From Nocardia grenadensis NBRC 108939 (lineage in GTDB: Bacteria; Actinomycetota; Actinomycetes; Mycobacteriales; Mycobacteriaceae): 64,000 nt of DNA. Positions 46,164 through 55,569 of this stretch are shown here, one piece after another. The translations under genes and the position numbers were made by a program. The notes below the pieces were generated by a model. The model was not told the DNA's origin. It saw nothing but the letters and a program-made list of their open reading frames with translations, and ran no database searches. The stretch spans positions 479,403 through 543,402 of the forward strand of contig NZ_BDCJ01000009.1 of assembly GCF_001613445.1 (NCBI RefSeq), written 5' to 3'. The first letter of the stretch is position 1, and each line of letters begins with the position of its first letter.

Positions 46164-49100
46164 ATGAGCGGTGAAGACCTGCTCCGTACGCAGCGCGAGA
46201 CGATATCGTTTCGCGCCGAGCTTGCCGCGGCCGGTTACCTCGATGCGGTGGAAATCGGGCGGGGTGGATTCGGGGTGGTGTATCGCTGCCGGCAGCCGGG
46301 GCTGGACCGGACCGTGGCGGTGAAGGTTCTCACCGCGGGGCTGGACGAGGACAATCGAGCCCGGTTTCTGCGGGAGCAGCGGGCGATGGGCCGCTCGACC
46401 GGGCACCCGAATATCGTCACCGTGCTGGAGGCGGGCACACTCGCCGATGGCTGCCCCTATCTGGTGATGCCCTACCATTCCTCCGGGTCTCTCGATATGT
46501 GGATCCACCGCCACGACCCGCTTTCACCGGAGAATGTGCTGCGGATCGGGTCGAAGATCGCCGGCGCACTCGAAACAGCTCACCAGCTCGGGATCGTGCA
46601 TCGGGATGTGAAACCGGGAAATATTCTGCTCACCGATTTCGGCGAGCCGGCCCTGACCGATTTCGGTATCGCGCATATCGGTGGTGGGTTCGAGACGGCC
46701 GCCGGAACAGTGACAGGCTCTCCCGCGTTCACCGCACCCGAAGTACTCGAAGGGGAGCCGTCTACGCCGGCGGCAGATGTCTACGGGCTCGGTGCGACCC
46801 TGTTCTGCGCGCTGACCGGGCATGCGGCCTTCGAACGGCGTAGGGACGAGAACCTGGTGGCCCAGTTCCTGCGGATCACCACCCATTCCCTCCCGGACCT
46901 GCGGCGCACCGGTGTCGACGACGAGGTGTCGGCTCTGGTGGAGGCCGCGATGAACCGGGACCCCCGCGAACGGCCCTCCGCCGCAGCGCTGGGCGAGGAC
47001 ATTCGCCGGGTGCAACGGCGCTACGGGAGCCCGACGGGTGAGTCGGCCCTGCCGACCCGATCCGGCCCCGAACTTCCGCTGCCCGGGAGTGCGGCACCAA
47101 ATGGACGGCAGGGGGAGACGGTCGGTGAGAAGACCGGCGGCAATCTGCCACTGGAGCTGACCGGTCTCGTCGATCGGCGCGCCGAGTTGGCCGAGCTCAA
47201 GAGTCATCTGGCGAGGTCTCGATCGGTCACACTCGTCGGTACCGGCGGCGTGGGCAAGACGCGGGTGGCGCTGAAGGCCGCGTCTCAGGTCCAGCGGGAT
47301 TTCGCCGACGGTGTGTGGCTGGTCGATCTCGCTGCCGTGACCGAGGCCGGGCTGTTGGTCGACACCGTGGCGGCAACGATCGGTGTCCGCGACGATTCGA
47401 CGCGGCCGTTACTGGAAACTTTGCTGAACTACCTGTACTCGCGCGAAACGCTGCTCGTCCTGGACAACTGTGAGCACCTTGTCGAGGCGGTCGCCGAACT
47501 GACCGAGACGCTACTGGTCTCGTGCCCGGGTGTGCGGACCATCGTCACCAGCCGCGAGCCGCTGAAAATCGCCGGCGAAGTGACCCAGGCGGTAATGCCC
47601 CTGCAGATCCCCGAGCCGGATCATCAACCGTCACTGAAGGGGCTGCCCCGCTACGACGCGTTGACGCTGTTCGCCGAGCGCGCCGCGGCGGTCGTCCCGG
47701 GGTTCGAGATCAACCAGGACAACATGGCCGCGGTGACCAGCATCTGCGTCAGACTGGACGGCGTACCGCTGGCGATCGAGCTCGCCGCCGCCCGTATGCG
47801 CACGCTGTCGCCGGAGCAGATCCTGGATCGCCTGACCGACCGATACGAGCTGCTCACCGGCGGCGCCTTCCGCACCGCGCCGGCCCGGCAACGATCCCTC
47901 GAACTGTGCCTCGACTGGAGCTACGATCTGTGCTCGCCGGCCGAGCAACGAGCGTGGGCCCACCTCTCGGTATTCGCGGGCAGCTGCGGACTGGACGCGG
48001 TCGAGCAAGTGTGCAGTGTGGACTCGGCGCCCGCCGAGATCCTCGATGTGCTCGCCGGTTTGGTGGACAAGTCGATACTGATCCGGGAACAGTCGGGTTC
48101 CGTCGTGCGGTTCCGGATGCTGGAGATCCTGCGTGACTACGGCCGGTCCAAGCTACGGGAATCCGGCGAGTACGAGGAGCTGCGCCGGCGGCACCGGGCC
48201 TGGTACGAGCGCCTGGCGCTGGACGCGGAGGCCGGTTGGATCGGCCTCGCGCAGCCCGGCTGGATCGCCCGGCTCGACCGCGAACACCCCAATCTGCGCG
48301 AAGCCCTCGAATCCGCCCTGTCCGAGGACACCGAGGAAGCGGCGTCGGCAGGCCTGCAGACGGCATCCGCACTGTGGGAGTTCTGGGTGTTCCGCGGCTT
48401 CTACGGCGAGGGACGGTCCTGGATCGAGCGGGTGCTGGCCCATCCCGGCGCTCGCTCGATCCCCGATCGGGTGAAGGCACTGCGTGTCGCTATCGACCTG
48501 GCAGCGGCGCAGGGCGATTTCCGGTCCGCGGCGACACTGCTCCAAGAGGGGCGGGTGCTGGCCGAACGCGAACCGACCCCGATGCTGCAGGCACAGATGA
48601 ACCACGCGGCCGCGGGCCTGGCCCTGCTCAGTGGTGATCCCGTGCGTGCCGCGCCGCTCCTGGACGCTGCCATCGACGTCTACCGTGCGAACATCACCGG
48701 CCATCTCCATATCCATGCCCTGACCATGCTGGGTCTGACGTACGAAATGCGCGGTGAGACGGAGAAGGCGATCGAGCACCAGCAGCGGCTGATCGATATC
48801 ACCGAGGGGTGCGGCGAAATGCTGTATCGCGCGCTGGCGCTGCGGAGCCTGGGCGTCGCCGAATGGTGCCGCGGCAATGTCGACCGTGGGCAGGAGTTGA
48901 TGGAGGAAGCTCTGCGCGTCGACCGGCCCCTCAACAGCCATTTGGTGCTGACCTTCTGCCTCGAGGCATTGTCCTGGATCGCCTGCCAACGCCATGAAGC
49001 CGAGCGGGCGGCGGTGCTCATGGGAGCGGCCCGCCACCTCTGGCCGGCCGGCAGCCGTGGTCGCGTCTTCGACACACTGTCGCATTTCCACGAGGAGTGT

Positions 49101-49436
49101 GCGCAGTCGGCGCGGAAAACTCTCGGCGACAATAAGTTCGATGCGGCATTCGAACGAGGCCGCAGGATGAGCGCCGCCACGGCGCGGGCGTACGCACTGC
49201 GCGAACAGGCCACCGGCACGACCGCCGGCCCCGACCGGACGGCCCGGTTGACCAAACGCGAGCGGCAGGTCGCCGCCCTGGTCGCCCGGGGTCTCAGCAA
49301 CCGGCAGATCGCCACCGAACTCGTCGTATCACCGCGCACCGCCCAGGGACACGTCGAGAACATCCTCACCAAGCTCGGGTTCACCTCCCGTGCCCAGATC
49401 GCGGCGTGGATAGTGGACGAGTCCAACCAGGGCTGA
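46164..49436 (+). CDS. Giant regulator: Ser/Thr kinase + STAND ATPase + TPR-like + LuxR DNA-binding domain (PknK-like)
   Basis: 1090 residues. Kinase domain 25-290: glycine loop GRGGFGVV (32-39), Lys54 in VAVKVL, HRDVKPGN (146-153) and DFG (166-168), all intact. A linker leads to a STAND/NB-ARC ATPase with Walker A GTGGVGKT (359-366) and LLVLDNCEHLVE as Walker B. Residues about 680-1000 are helical, TPR-like. The C terminus is a LuxR HTH (LTKRERQVAALVARGLSNRQ). The layout matches mycobacterial PknK-type proteins that couple phosphorylation to transcription control. No transmembrane helix is seen, so it is cytosolic. Targets unknown. Confidence 0.9.
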   Translation: MSGEDLLRTQRETISFRAELAAAGYLDAVEIGRGGFGVVYRCRQPGLDRTVAVKVLTAGLDEDNRARFLREQRAMGRSTGHPNIVTVLEAGTLADGCPYLVMPYHSSGSLDMWIHRHDPLSPENVLRIGSKIAGALETAHQLGIVHRDVKPGNILLTDFGEPALTDFGIAHIGGGFETAAGTVTGSPAFTAPEVLEGEPSTPAADVYGLGATLFCALTGHAAFERRRDENLVAQFLRITTHSLPDLRRTGVDDEVSALVEAAMNRDPRERPSAAALGEDIRRVQRRYGSPTGESALPTRSGPELPLPGSAAPNGRQGETVGEKTGGNLPLELTGLVDRRAELAELKSHLARSRSVTLVGTGGVGKTRVALKAASQVQRDFADGVWLVDLAAVTEAGLLVDTVAATIGVRDDSTRPLLETLLNYLYSRETLLVLDNCEHLVEAVAELTETLLVSCPGVRTIVTSREPLKIAGEVTQAVMPLQIPEPDHQPSLKGLPRYDALTLFAERAAAVVPGFEINQDNMAAVTSICVRLDGVPLAIELAAARMRTLSPEQILDRLTDRYELLTGGAFRTAPARQRSLELCLDWSYDLCSPAEQRAWAHLSVFAGSCGLDAVEQVCSVDSAPAEILDVLAGLVDKSILIREQSGSVVRFRMLEILRDYGRSKLRESGEYEELRRRHRAWYERLALDAEAGWIGLAQPGWIARLDREHPNLREALESALSEDTEEAASAGLQTASALWEFWVFRGFYGEGRSWIERVLAHPGARSIPDRVKALRVAIDLAAAQGDFRSAATLLQEGRVLAEREPTPMLQAQMNHAAAGLALLSGDPVRAAPLLDAAIDVYRANITGHLHIHALTMLGLTYEMRGETEKAIEHQQRLIDITEGCGEMLYRALALRSLGVAEWCRGNVDRGQELMEEALRVDRPLNSHLVLTFCLEALSWIACQRHEAERAAVLMGAARHLWPAGSRGRVFDTLSHFHEECAQSARKTLGDNKFDAAFERGRRMSAATARAYALREQATGTTAGPDRTARLTKRERQVAALVARGLSNRQIATELVVSPRTAQGHVENILTKLGFTSRAQIAAWIVDESNQG

Positions 49437-49470
49437 TCGCTGCGGCACCCGTCCGACCTCGGAGCCGGGC

Positions 49471-50094
49471 TCAGTCCGCGGCCGGAACCGGGCTCTTCGG
49501 GGCCAAGCGGACACCGGCCAGGCCGGACCAGCACAAACCGGCGGTCGTGGCCACGGCTTCGTCTTCGGGCAATCGCTTACCGGTGACCACCCAGTCGCGC
49601 GCGCACGACTGAGCGATCCCGACTATCTCCGCCGCGATCAGCCATCCCCGCTCGGCCCGCAGCGAGGCCGACGGTGCCATCGCCTGCAGGAGGGCCTCGG
49701 TGCAGATCATGGTGGCCTGGCGTGCCATACGCTGCGCCGATGGCTCCTCGGCGTCGGCGGCGCCGGCCAGGAGGGCGGCGCTGCGCGGATGGTTGTCGGC
49801 GAAGTCGAACACCGCGGTCACCGTCGCCACCACAATCGATCGCATATCCCGGGCGGGAGCCAAGGCCGCGGTGAGCGTGGCACCCAATACCTGTACCGCC
49901 TCGTACAGCACCGCCAGATAGAGTTCGAGCTTGCTCGAAAACGACTTGTACAGCACCGGTTTGCTGATCCCCGCCCGGCAGGCGATCTCGTCCATACTCG
50001 CCGCCCGATAACCGCAGGCGGCGAACAACCCGGCCGCCGCGGCCACGATCACGCGCCGCCGCTCCTGCCTCGCCCGCACTATTTCCGCGTTCAC
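49471..50094 (-). CDS. TetR-family transcription regulator
   Basis: 207 residues from GTG 50094, with GAGGAGG about ten bases upstream. GYRAASMDEIACRAGISKPVLYKSFSSKLELY is a standard TetR HTH. The ligand domain ends with WLIAAEIVGIAQSCARDWVV. It is convergent with the giant kinase-regulator gene. No divergent target is intact: the facing DNA is an isochorismatase remnant. Confidence 0.85.
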   Translation of the reverse strand: MNAEIVRARQERRRVIVAAAAGLFAACGYRAASMDEIACRAGISKPVLYKSFSSKLELYLAVLYEAVQVLGATLTAALAPARDMRSIVVATVTAVFDFADNHPRSAALLAGAADAEEPSAQRMARQATMICTEALLQAMAPSASLRAERGWLIAAEIVGIAQSCARDWVVTGKRLPEDEAVATTAGLCWSGLAGVRLAPKSPVPAAD

Positions 50095-50169
50095 CGCACC
50101 GACCACCTCCTCGCACACCGACGTTACCGATGACCGGGTCCACCGGCTGCACTGCCCGGGTGGTCTCCG

Positions 50170-50365
50170 GGCGGGTTTCGTCACATTCCTGCCCGGCAGC
50201 GGTGGCACCGAACTCGAACCCGTCCTCCGCAATCTCGGTACCGACCGTCTGATCGGGTGCGGACTGCAGACCAACATCTGTGTGGAGGAGACGGCCCGGG
50301 CCGTCCTGGAACGGAACTTCGCCGTCGCCGTCGCCGAGGACGCGGTCCGGCGGCAGCCACGCCCG
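50170..50365 (+). pseudogene. C-terminal remnant of an isochorismatase-family (cysteine hydrolase) gene
   Basis: The + frame reads GTELEPVLRNLGTDRLIGCG then LQTNICVEETARAVLERNF and AVAVAEDAV, matching the catalytic-Cys half of isochorismatase-like hydrolases. The N-terminal half and a proper end are missing; the frame runs into the 3' end of the opposite PIG-L gene. It faces the TetR gene and may once have been its target. Confidence 0.6.
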
Positions 50366-50366
50366 G

Positions 50367-52163
50367 CTAATCCGCAATCGATACACCGGTACGCCGCGCC
50401 TGAGCCAGCGCGGCGGTCGAGTCGGCGCTGCGCGCAGCCATCCGGGGTATGACGGGCACCGTCGAGAGCGTCGGCCGGTCCGCCGGCGGACGGTAACCGG
50501 CGAGTGTCGCGGTCCCCCATACGTAGGGGTCTGCCTGGGCACTGCCGAACGGCGACCAGGCCAGCCGGGTCTGGCCCGTCTTGTCGTGGGTATCGGAGTT
50601 GTAGACCAGAATGTTCATCGCGAATCGGGCCGGGTCCACGGCTGCCGGCAACTCCCGGAACGGGATCCGTACCTCGACGCGGTAACCCCGGTACGGCTCG
50701 GTGACCACCGCTGCGACCTGGACCCCCGGTGCTGTCTCGCGCACCGGGCCCTGATGATTGTCGGCGTCGCGCCCGGCCGACGGACCGCACCCGCCGCTCG
50801 TATACGGCAGGATGCCGACCTTGAGAGTGGTCGAGGTGTCGTCGGAATCGCCGCGCGGATCGATCGCGATCTCGACCGAGTCGGTGCGCCAGTGCCGTTT
50901 GACGTCATCGCATGCCAATGCGGCACCGGTCCGGTGGTCGGTGACCTCGATCAGCACATACAGTTCGTCGCCGTACCTGGACACCTTCGCCTTCGCGGTG
51001 CACCGGTTGTCGCCCTGCCAGAGCGCGAGCGGCAGCTCCGGCCCCGGGTACTCGCCGGGCCCCTCGGCACCGTTGAGCGTGGGCGCGACGGCGACAGCCG
51101 GGATCGTGGTCGTCGGATTCGCCGGGTAATCCGGCTGCACTCGGTTGGCCAGCCAGGGCAATCCGATTCGGTCGGCCCAGGCGGCGAATTCGGCGTACAA
51201 CGGCGCCAATCCGCTCTGCCGGTGCACGGCTGCTTCGATGAACCGACCCTGTTCGGCCAGTACGGTGAACCAATCCGAGTCGAGCTGTTGCGGGTCCGGC
51301 AGCACCTGCGCGGGCATCGCGGCGAAACCCTGGGTCCGATACAACCGGGCCGCATCGCGCTCTACCTGCGCCCAGGTCGTGCCGTGTTCGCGTGAGCGGG
51401 TGCCGGACCATACTCCGATAACCGGCAACCCGGTGGCCGGATCGGTACGTCGCACTTCGGACGGGCCGCGGCCGAGCAACGACCGGAAACCGTAGTTCTG
51501 AGCGAGCAGACGGTCGGGAGACCACGGCGTCAGTCCCTCGACGGTGATCTGCTCCGGAAACGCCAGCGGATCGGCCGCCGACCGGAAGGCCTCGATTCCG
51601 AGACGGGCCGAAAGCTGATGGCCGCCGTGCTGGTCGAACGGCCGGGGATCCATGATCACGATCACGTGCGGCGTGGTCTGGCGGACCAGTCTCACCAAGC
51701 GCGCCAACGTATCCTGTTCACCCCAGATACGCGCGGTCAAGGGTGCGGACAGCGTGTACCAGAAGTCCGGTTTATCGAGGTAGTAGACATTTTCGATACC
51801 GACCATGCCGGTCGCCCGGCGCTCCTCGGCCTCCCGGATCAGCCCGAGTTCCGGGCCCTCCTCGGGCCCGGCCGCATTGCCACCGCCCTCGCCGCGGGTA
51901 ATGGTGACTACGCTGGTACTCCAGCCGAGGTTTTCCCGCCATTGTCCGAAGGTCGACAGATTGAACGACTCGTCGTCCGGATGCGCCCCGATGAACAGCA
52001 CATCGGTGTGCGCCCGCCGCCGGGCCACCGCTGCCGCGCGCCGATTACCGTCCCGGCCGACGCTGTCCGCGGAGCCGTCCGCGACCAGCCAGGCCGCCGT
52101 CAGAGCCGAGGCGAGGACAACACGCCTGCGTAACCGGCCCTCGCCGCCACTCGCCGCCACCAT
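50367..52163 (-). CDS. Exported PIG-L deacetylase with C-terminal CBM9-like domain
   Basis: 598 residues. An arginine-rich leader (LRRRVVLASALTAAWLVADG) suggests export. LFIGAHPDDESFN (57-69) holds the zinc-binding AHPDDE motif of N-acetylglucosaminyl deacetylases, with DQHGGHQ as the second ligand site. Residues about 390-575 resemble a carbohydrate-binding family 9/DOMON-type beta sandwich (YGDELYVLIEVTD, TDSVEIAIDPRGD, GYRVEVRIPF). The combination suggests a secreted enzyme that removes acyl groups from a sugar polymer or glycoconjugate. Mycothiol-type intracellular deacetylases lack the extra domain. Confidence 0.85.
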   Translation of the reverse strand: MVAASGGEGRLRRRVVLASALTAAWLVADGSADSVGRDGNRRAAAVARRRAHTDVLFIGAHPDDESFNLSTFGQWRENLGWSTSVVTITRGEGGGNAAGPEEGPELGLIREAEERRATGMVGIENVYYLDKPDFWYTLSAPLTARIWGEQDTLARLVRLVRQTTPHVIVIMDPRPFDQHGGHQLSARLGIEAFRSAADPLAFPEQITVEGLTPWSPDRLLAQNYGFRSLLGRGPSEVRRTDPATGLPVIGVWSGTRSREHGTTWAQVERDAARLYRTQGFAAMPAQVLPDPQQLDSDWFTVLAEQGRFIEAAVHRQSGLAPLYAEFAAWADRIGLPWLANRVQPDYPANPTTTIPAVAVAPTLNGAEGPGEYPGPELPLALWQGDNRCTAKAKVSRYGDELYVLIEVTDHRTGAALACDDVKRHWRTDSVEIAIDPRGDSDDTSTTLKVGILPYTSGGCGPSAGRDADNHQGPVRETAPGVQVAAVVTEPYRGYRVEVRIPFRELPAAVDPARFAMNILVYNSDTHDKTGQTRLAWSPFGSAQADPYVWGTATLAGYRPPADRPTLSTVPVIPRMAARSADSTAALAQARRTGVSIAD

Positions 52164-52328
52164 CCCGCTTCCCAGTTCGTTCCACTCCGCGCCACCGGTC
52201 GATTCGCCGTCGAATCACAGCACATCGTCGGCCATATATCCAGTGCCGGCGATACACACCGGCCGTGGACACGGGAGCGGGCAGGGGCCGTCGATTCTTT
52301 CGGCTCTCGCCTTTCACGACCGAAGCCA

Positions 52329-52589
52329 GTGCGGCTGTGGGCCTACCACCATGTCGGGAATTACGGCGACGAACTGACCTTCATGGAAGCCACCACCGAC
52401 CATGCACAGCACCTCAACGACCACGAAATCCACGGTCGGACAGAGAAGGAGATCCTCGACCTCGGCACCAGCGTCGCGGCCTGGACATGGCAGCGACGCG
52501 CGAATTTGATGCAACGCGCCGAGGCCTGGCGGAACTCAGTTCGAGATGAGGTGGTCCGTGACGCGAGGCCCGGTGTGGGCCAGCCCTGA
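52329..52589 (+). CDS. Hypothetical fragment, up to 86 residues
   Basis: GTG 52329 opens a frame containing LWAYHHVGNYGDELTFMEAT and SVAAWTWQRRANLMQRAEAW, plausible folded protein, but there is no ribosome site and its last 54 bases overlap the opposite kinase-like gene. It may be the tail of a decayed gene. I do not recognise it. Confidence 0.3.
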   Translation: MRLWAYHHVGNYGDELTFMEATTDHAQHLNDHEIHGRTEKEILDLGTSVAAWTWQRRANLMQRAEAWRNSVRDEVVRDARPGVGQP

Positions 52590-53165
52590 TTCCAGCACGT
52601 TGACACGGTAGGCATCCCAGTCGGCGAGTTTGGGCCGATCGTGCGCCGCACCGCGTTGAATCATCCGTTTCCGGATCTGGGCGGTATCGGTGCCTACCCA
52701 CACCGTTCGGATCCCGACATCACCAACGTCGGCGAACGTGCGGAAGTAGTCGGTCAGCCGCAGCCCCAACTGGCCGGCGCTGTCGATGTAGCCGAGGAAC
52801 GGCGCATCGACGATCACAGGGCAGCGGCGGCCGACCGTAACCGCCTGCTGGACGAGGGCCGCATAGACATGCGGTGCGACGACACGGCGGTAGAGGTCGC
52901 TGTCGCGGTCATGCGGATTGCCCGTGAGCTCCGCCATGACCGCTTCCTCCAGATGTGGCACGAAGGTGTCCTTGTCAAACACGATCGGGTCCACGAGTTC
53001 GACGAGCATCCTGGTGGCGGTGGTCTTACCCGCAGCAGGGAACCCGCACACCACAGTCACCCCGCTGCTCGCGTGGGCGGCGAGGTCGCGCAGGCAGTCG
53101 GAAGTGAGCACGGATAGATGATGCCCTAGAAGGGAAGTACGCTCCGAACTCGTCTCATTACCCAC
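52536..53165 (-). CDS. P-loop kinase-like ATPase (AAA_33 type)
   Basis: 209 residues. Walker A is CGFPAAGKTTATR (about 40-52), followed by PIVFDKDTFVPHLEEAV, a long helical insertion and the lid WVGTDTAQIRKRMIQRG with the usual arginines. Such proteins phosphorylate small molecules, sugars or antibiotics, or RNA ends. The C-terminal DWDAYRVNVLES segment is common in the family. The substrate is unknown and no pathway neighbours exist. An internal GTG about 18 codons in is an alternative start. Confidence 0.75.
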   Translation of the reverse strand: MGNETSSERTSLLGHHLSVLTSDCLRDLAAHASSGVTVVCGFPAAGKTTATRMLVELVDPIVFDKDTFVPHLEEAVMAELTGNPHDRDSDLYRRVVAPHVYAALVQQAVTVGRRCPVIVDAPFLGYIDSAGQLGLRLTDYFRTFADVGDVGIRTVWVGTDTAQIRKRMIQRGAAHDRPKLADWDAYRVNVLESGLAHTGPRVTDHLISN

Positions 53166-53316
53166 CGGGCATACTCCGGTTCTGGGTCCGGGAGCAGGAG
53201 CCTTGCGTGGATCGTCTTCCTACCTGACGTTGCGGTGGGGATGCGCTGACGTGGGCGACCATGACAGATAACGGCATCGCAGCTCCAGAACGGGGCAGTT
53301 TCGGCACGGCTATCCG

Positions 53317-53736
53317 TCATGGTTGCCGTCGTCGCCGCGCTGCCTTGCTCTTGCATGCCACCAAGCAGTAGACGGCATCGGCCCGGCGGCGGACTCCCTG
53401 CAAACGACTCGGCGGCAGACGGGGCATTGGCTCCCGGGGGATGATCAGGGTGCCGCTGGCTACTCCGGCTTTCTCGTCATGGGTGAGTGCGGCGAAGGAA
53501 CGGACGATCTGGCGGCCTCGATCATTGCGGTTGATCGTCCGGGCGCGGCGGCGATAGGCGCGGGCCACGCAGGCCTGGGAGCAGTAGCGGCGTCGTGGGT
53601 CGGCGTCGCGAGGTAGAGGATTCCGGCAACTCACGCAGCGGCGCGGCCGGGACCGGCCAGCCACTTCTCCGATTCTTCCCCCCTCGGCTGCCCGACGCAT
53701 CCCCGTCTCGATACCAAAGGTTTCGAGACATGGCAC
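53317..53736 (-). CDS. Arginine-rich zinc-finger-like protein
   Basis: 139 residues (ATG 53700 could be the real start). CVSCRNPLPRDADPRRRYCSQACVARAYRRR is a C-x2-C-x13-C-x3-C zinc motif followed by a basic helix. A second half-motif, YCLVACKSKAARRRR, ends the protein, but its first Cys pair is missing in this frame. The pair does appear one frame over (CPVCRR near 53430). This suggests two ancestral zinc modules with a local frame disturbance. A nucleic-acid-binding role is plausible. Confidence 0.5.
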   Translation of the reverse strand: MPCLETFGIETGMRRAAEGGRIGEVAGRSRPRRCVSCRNPLPRDADPRRRYCSQACVARAYRRRARTINRNDRGRQIVRSFAALTHDEKAGVASGTLIIPREPMPRLPPSRLQGVRRRADAVYCLVACKSKAARRRRQP

Positions 53737-53748
53737 AATATGAGTGCT

Positions 53749-53766
53749 TGGACAGTTACTGTCTAA
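53749..53766. promoter_or_regulatory. Palindromic operator upstream of the second marR gene
   Basis: GACAGT-T-ACTGTC is a perfect 13-base palindrome (53751-53763), extendable by flanking T/A pairs with one mismatch. It lies 20 bases before the MarR ATG, the typical place for MarR autorepression. Binding is inferred. Confidence 0.55.
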
Positions 53767-53783
53767 GCAGCTACCTTGGTGCG

Positions 53784-54224
53784 ATGGAGAACGCCACTGC
53801 TATGCGGACCGCGTCGCTATTGCATGATTCCGCGCGGGAATTGTCAAGATTGCTGGATCGAGAGCTCGCTACCCATGGGGTGACCGCTCAGCAGGCAGCG
53901 CTGCTGATCAACCTGGCCGGTGGCGAGAGCAGTCCGAAACGTCTGGCCGCGGTGCTGGGTATCGATACCGGCGGGGCGACCCGGCTGGTGGACCGGCTCG
54001 AAGCCAAGGGCCTGCTGCGCCGGCGACCCGGGGTCGAGGATCGGCGGGCGGTGGTTCTCGAACTCACCGAATCCGGCCGCGGGCTCACTCCGGTGCTCGC
54101 GCCTACCTTCGCGGCAGTGGCAGCGAGTTTCTTTCTCGGGTCTACGGATGCCGAGATCCGCGGGGCGGGTGATCTGCTGGAACGTGCTCTCACGCGAGAG
54201 GCGGCGGGGCACTCCGCTGGGTGA
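53784..54224 (+). CDS. MarR-family transcription regulator
   Basis: 146 residues from ATG 53784; ATG 53802 is possible. The winged HTH reads SPKRLAAVLGIDTGGATRLVDRLEAKGLL with wing RRPGVEDRRAVVLELTESG. No target gene is adjacent: an IS30 element begins 137 bases after the stop and may have separated it from its operon. The upstream palindrome suggests autoregulation. Confidence 0.87.
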   Translation: MENATAMRTASLLHDSARELSRLLDRELATHGVTAQQAALLINLAGGESSPKRLAAVLGIDTGGATRLVDRLEAKGLLRRRPGVEDRRAVVLELTESGRGLTPVLAPTFAAVAASFFLGSTDAEIRGAGDLLERALTREAAGHSAG

Positions 54225-54393
54225 CGTGGTGACCCCGTAATGCATTCTCCTCCGGGGGAGCAGCCAGACCCGCCCGAACGGCGCGACGGATGAATCCCAC
54301 CCTCTTTGCCCGGAGGGTCACAGGCGCACCCCGGCGTCAGCGAACACGACAAAAAGCAGCTGTTCATAAACCGATCTTGGGCTCAATCGGTCA

Positions 54394-55299
54394 TTGCATC
54401 ACCGCGTGGATGATCATGTCGGCGTGGAGGGTTGGGGGCGGGACTACGGGTTGTCACCTGCTGGTCAGGACGAGTTGTGGAGACGGTGGCGGGCAGGTGA
54501 GTCGCTCAGTTCGATGTCGCGGTCACTCGGGCTTCCGCTTCAGCATGTGCGCCGGTTCCTGGCCCAGACCGGAGGAGTCCGAAAGCGACCCCGAATCCGG
54601 CAGAGCCGGCATCTGAGGCTGGCCGAGCGTGAGGAGATCTCGCGGGGCCTGGCCATGGGATGCTCAGCGCGCATGATCGCGGTCTCGCTTGGGCGCTCGC
54701 CGTCGACGATCTCACGCGAGATCGCCCGCAACGGCGGCCAGAACACTTACCGGGCCGCGGTCGCTGACCAGCTGGCCTATCAGCGGGCGCGGCGTCCGAA
54801 ACCGGCCAAGCTCGCAGCCCACCCTTGCGGGTGCTGGTGGAGGACAAGCTCGAATCTTTGTGGTCGCCCGAGCAGATCGCCGGGTGGCTGCGCCGGCATT
54901 TCCCTGACGATCCGGTGATGCGGATCTCGCACGAAGCGATCTACCTGGCACTGTTCGCCCCGCGCCGCAAGGCGATCGACCGCACCCTGACCCAACGGTT
55001 ACGCACCGGGCGTCCGATGCGACACCCGAAACGGGCCCGCGAACCCGACGGACGAGGCGTGATCCGCGAACTCGCGCCCATCAGCGAGCGGCCGGCCGAG
55101 GTCGAAACCCGACAGATCGCCGGCCACCGGGAGGGAGACCTGCTGATGGGCTCGCGCCCCTCGGCGATCCCCACCCTGGTGGAGCGAACCAGCCGTTTCA
55201 CCGTTCTGGTGGCGCTGCCCGACGGCATCAAAGCCGAGCAGGTCACACCACACCTGACCCGGGTCCTACTCGGGTTGCCCGCACCGATGCGCCGGACCC
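54394..55299 (+). pseudogene. IS30 transposase, 5' part
   Basis: The N-terminal part has LWRRWRAGESLSSMSRSLGL and LRLAEREEISRGLAMGCSAR then GRSPSTISREIARNGG, the HTH region of IS30 transposases. Near 54822 one base is missing: the frame continues as VLVEDKLESLWSPEQIAGWL and RPAEVETRQIAGHREGDLLM, where the first catalytic Asp lies in EGD. The sequence stops at RRTL, exactly where the inserted transposon begins. The rest of the gene is found at 60202. Confidence 0.85.
55294..55299 (+). repeat. Target-site duplication, left copy
   Basis: GGACCC abuts the left end of the transposon and is repeated at 60202-60207 beyond its right end. In the uninterrupted IS30 gene this hexamer occurs once, within the codons for Arg-Thr-Leu. 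This shows transposition of the whole 4.9-kb segment. Confidence 0.8.
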
Positions 55300-55394
55300 T
55301 GGTTATGCCAGCCAATTCCGACGTCATCTGTCGGCGAAAACGGACGTCGCGTGCGTCAACTCATCCGTGACCGTGACGGTGAATAGTGACGTCA
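55300..55394 (+). repeat. Left transposon end with subterminal repeats
   Basis: The tip is TGGTTATGCC. GACGTCA occurs at 55320-55326 and again at 55388-55394 (within TGACGTCACTG). Multiple subterminal copies at each end are typical of IS21-family transposase binding sites. The stretch from here to the MFS stop at 55570 has no gene. Confidence 0.7.
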
Positions 55395-55569
55395 CTGCGC
55401 GCGTGAAGCGGACAGGCGGAACCGTGGCGTTTCGCCGAACCTGTGTGAGACGGCTCGGATGGGTTCAGGGCCCGCGAACCTACCACCCGAAGAAGGTGGT
55501 CTATTTCGCGGATTCGGAGGTCGGGTTTCGGAGACGAGTCCAAGTGCCTATCTGTCCGATGAAGGAGAA

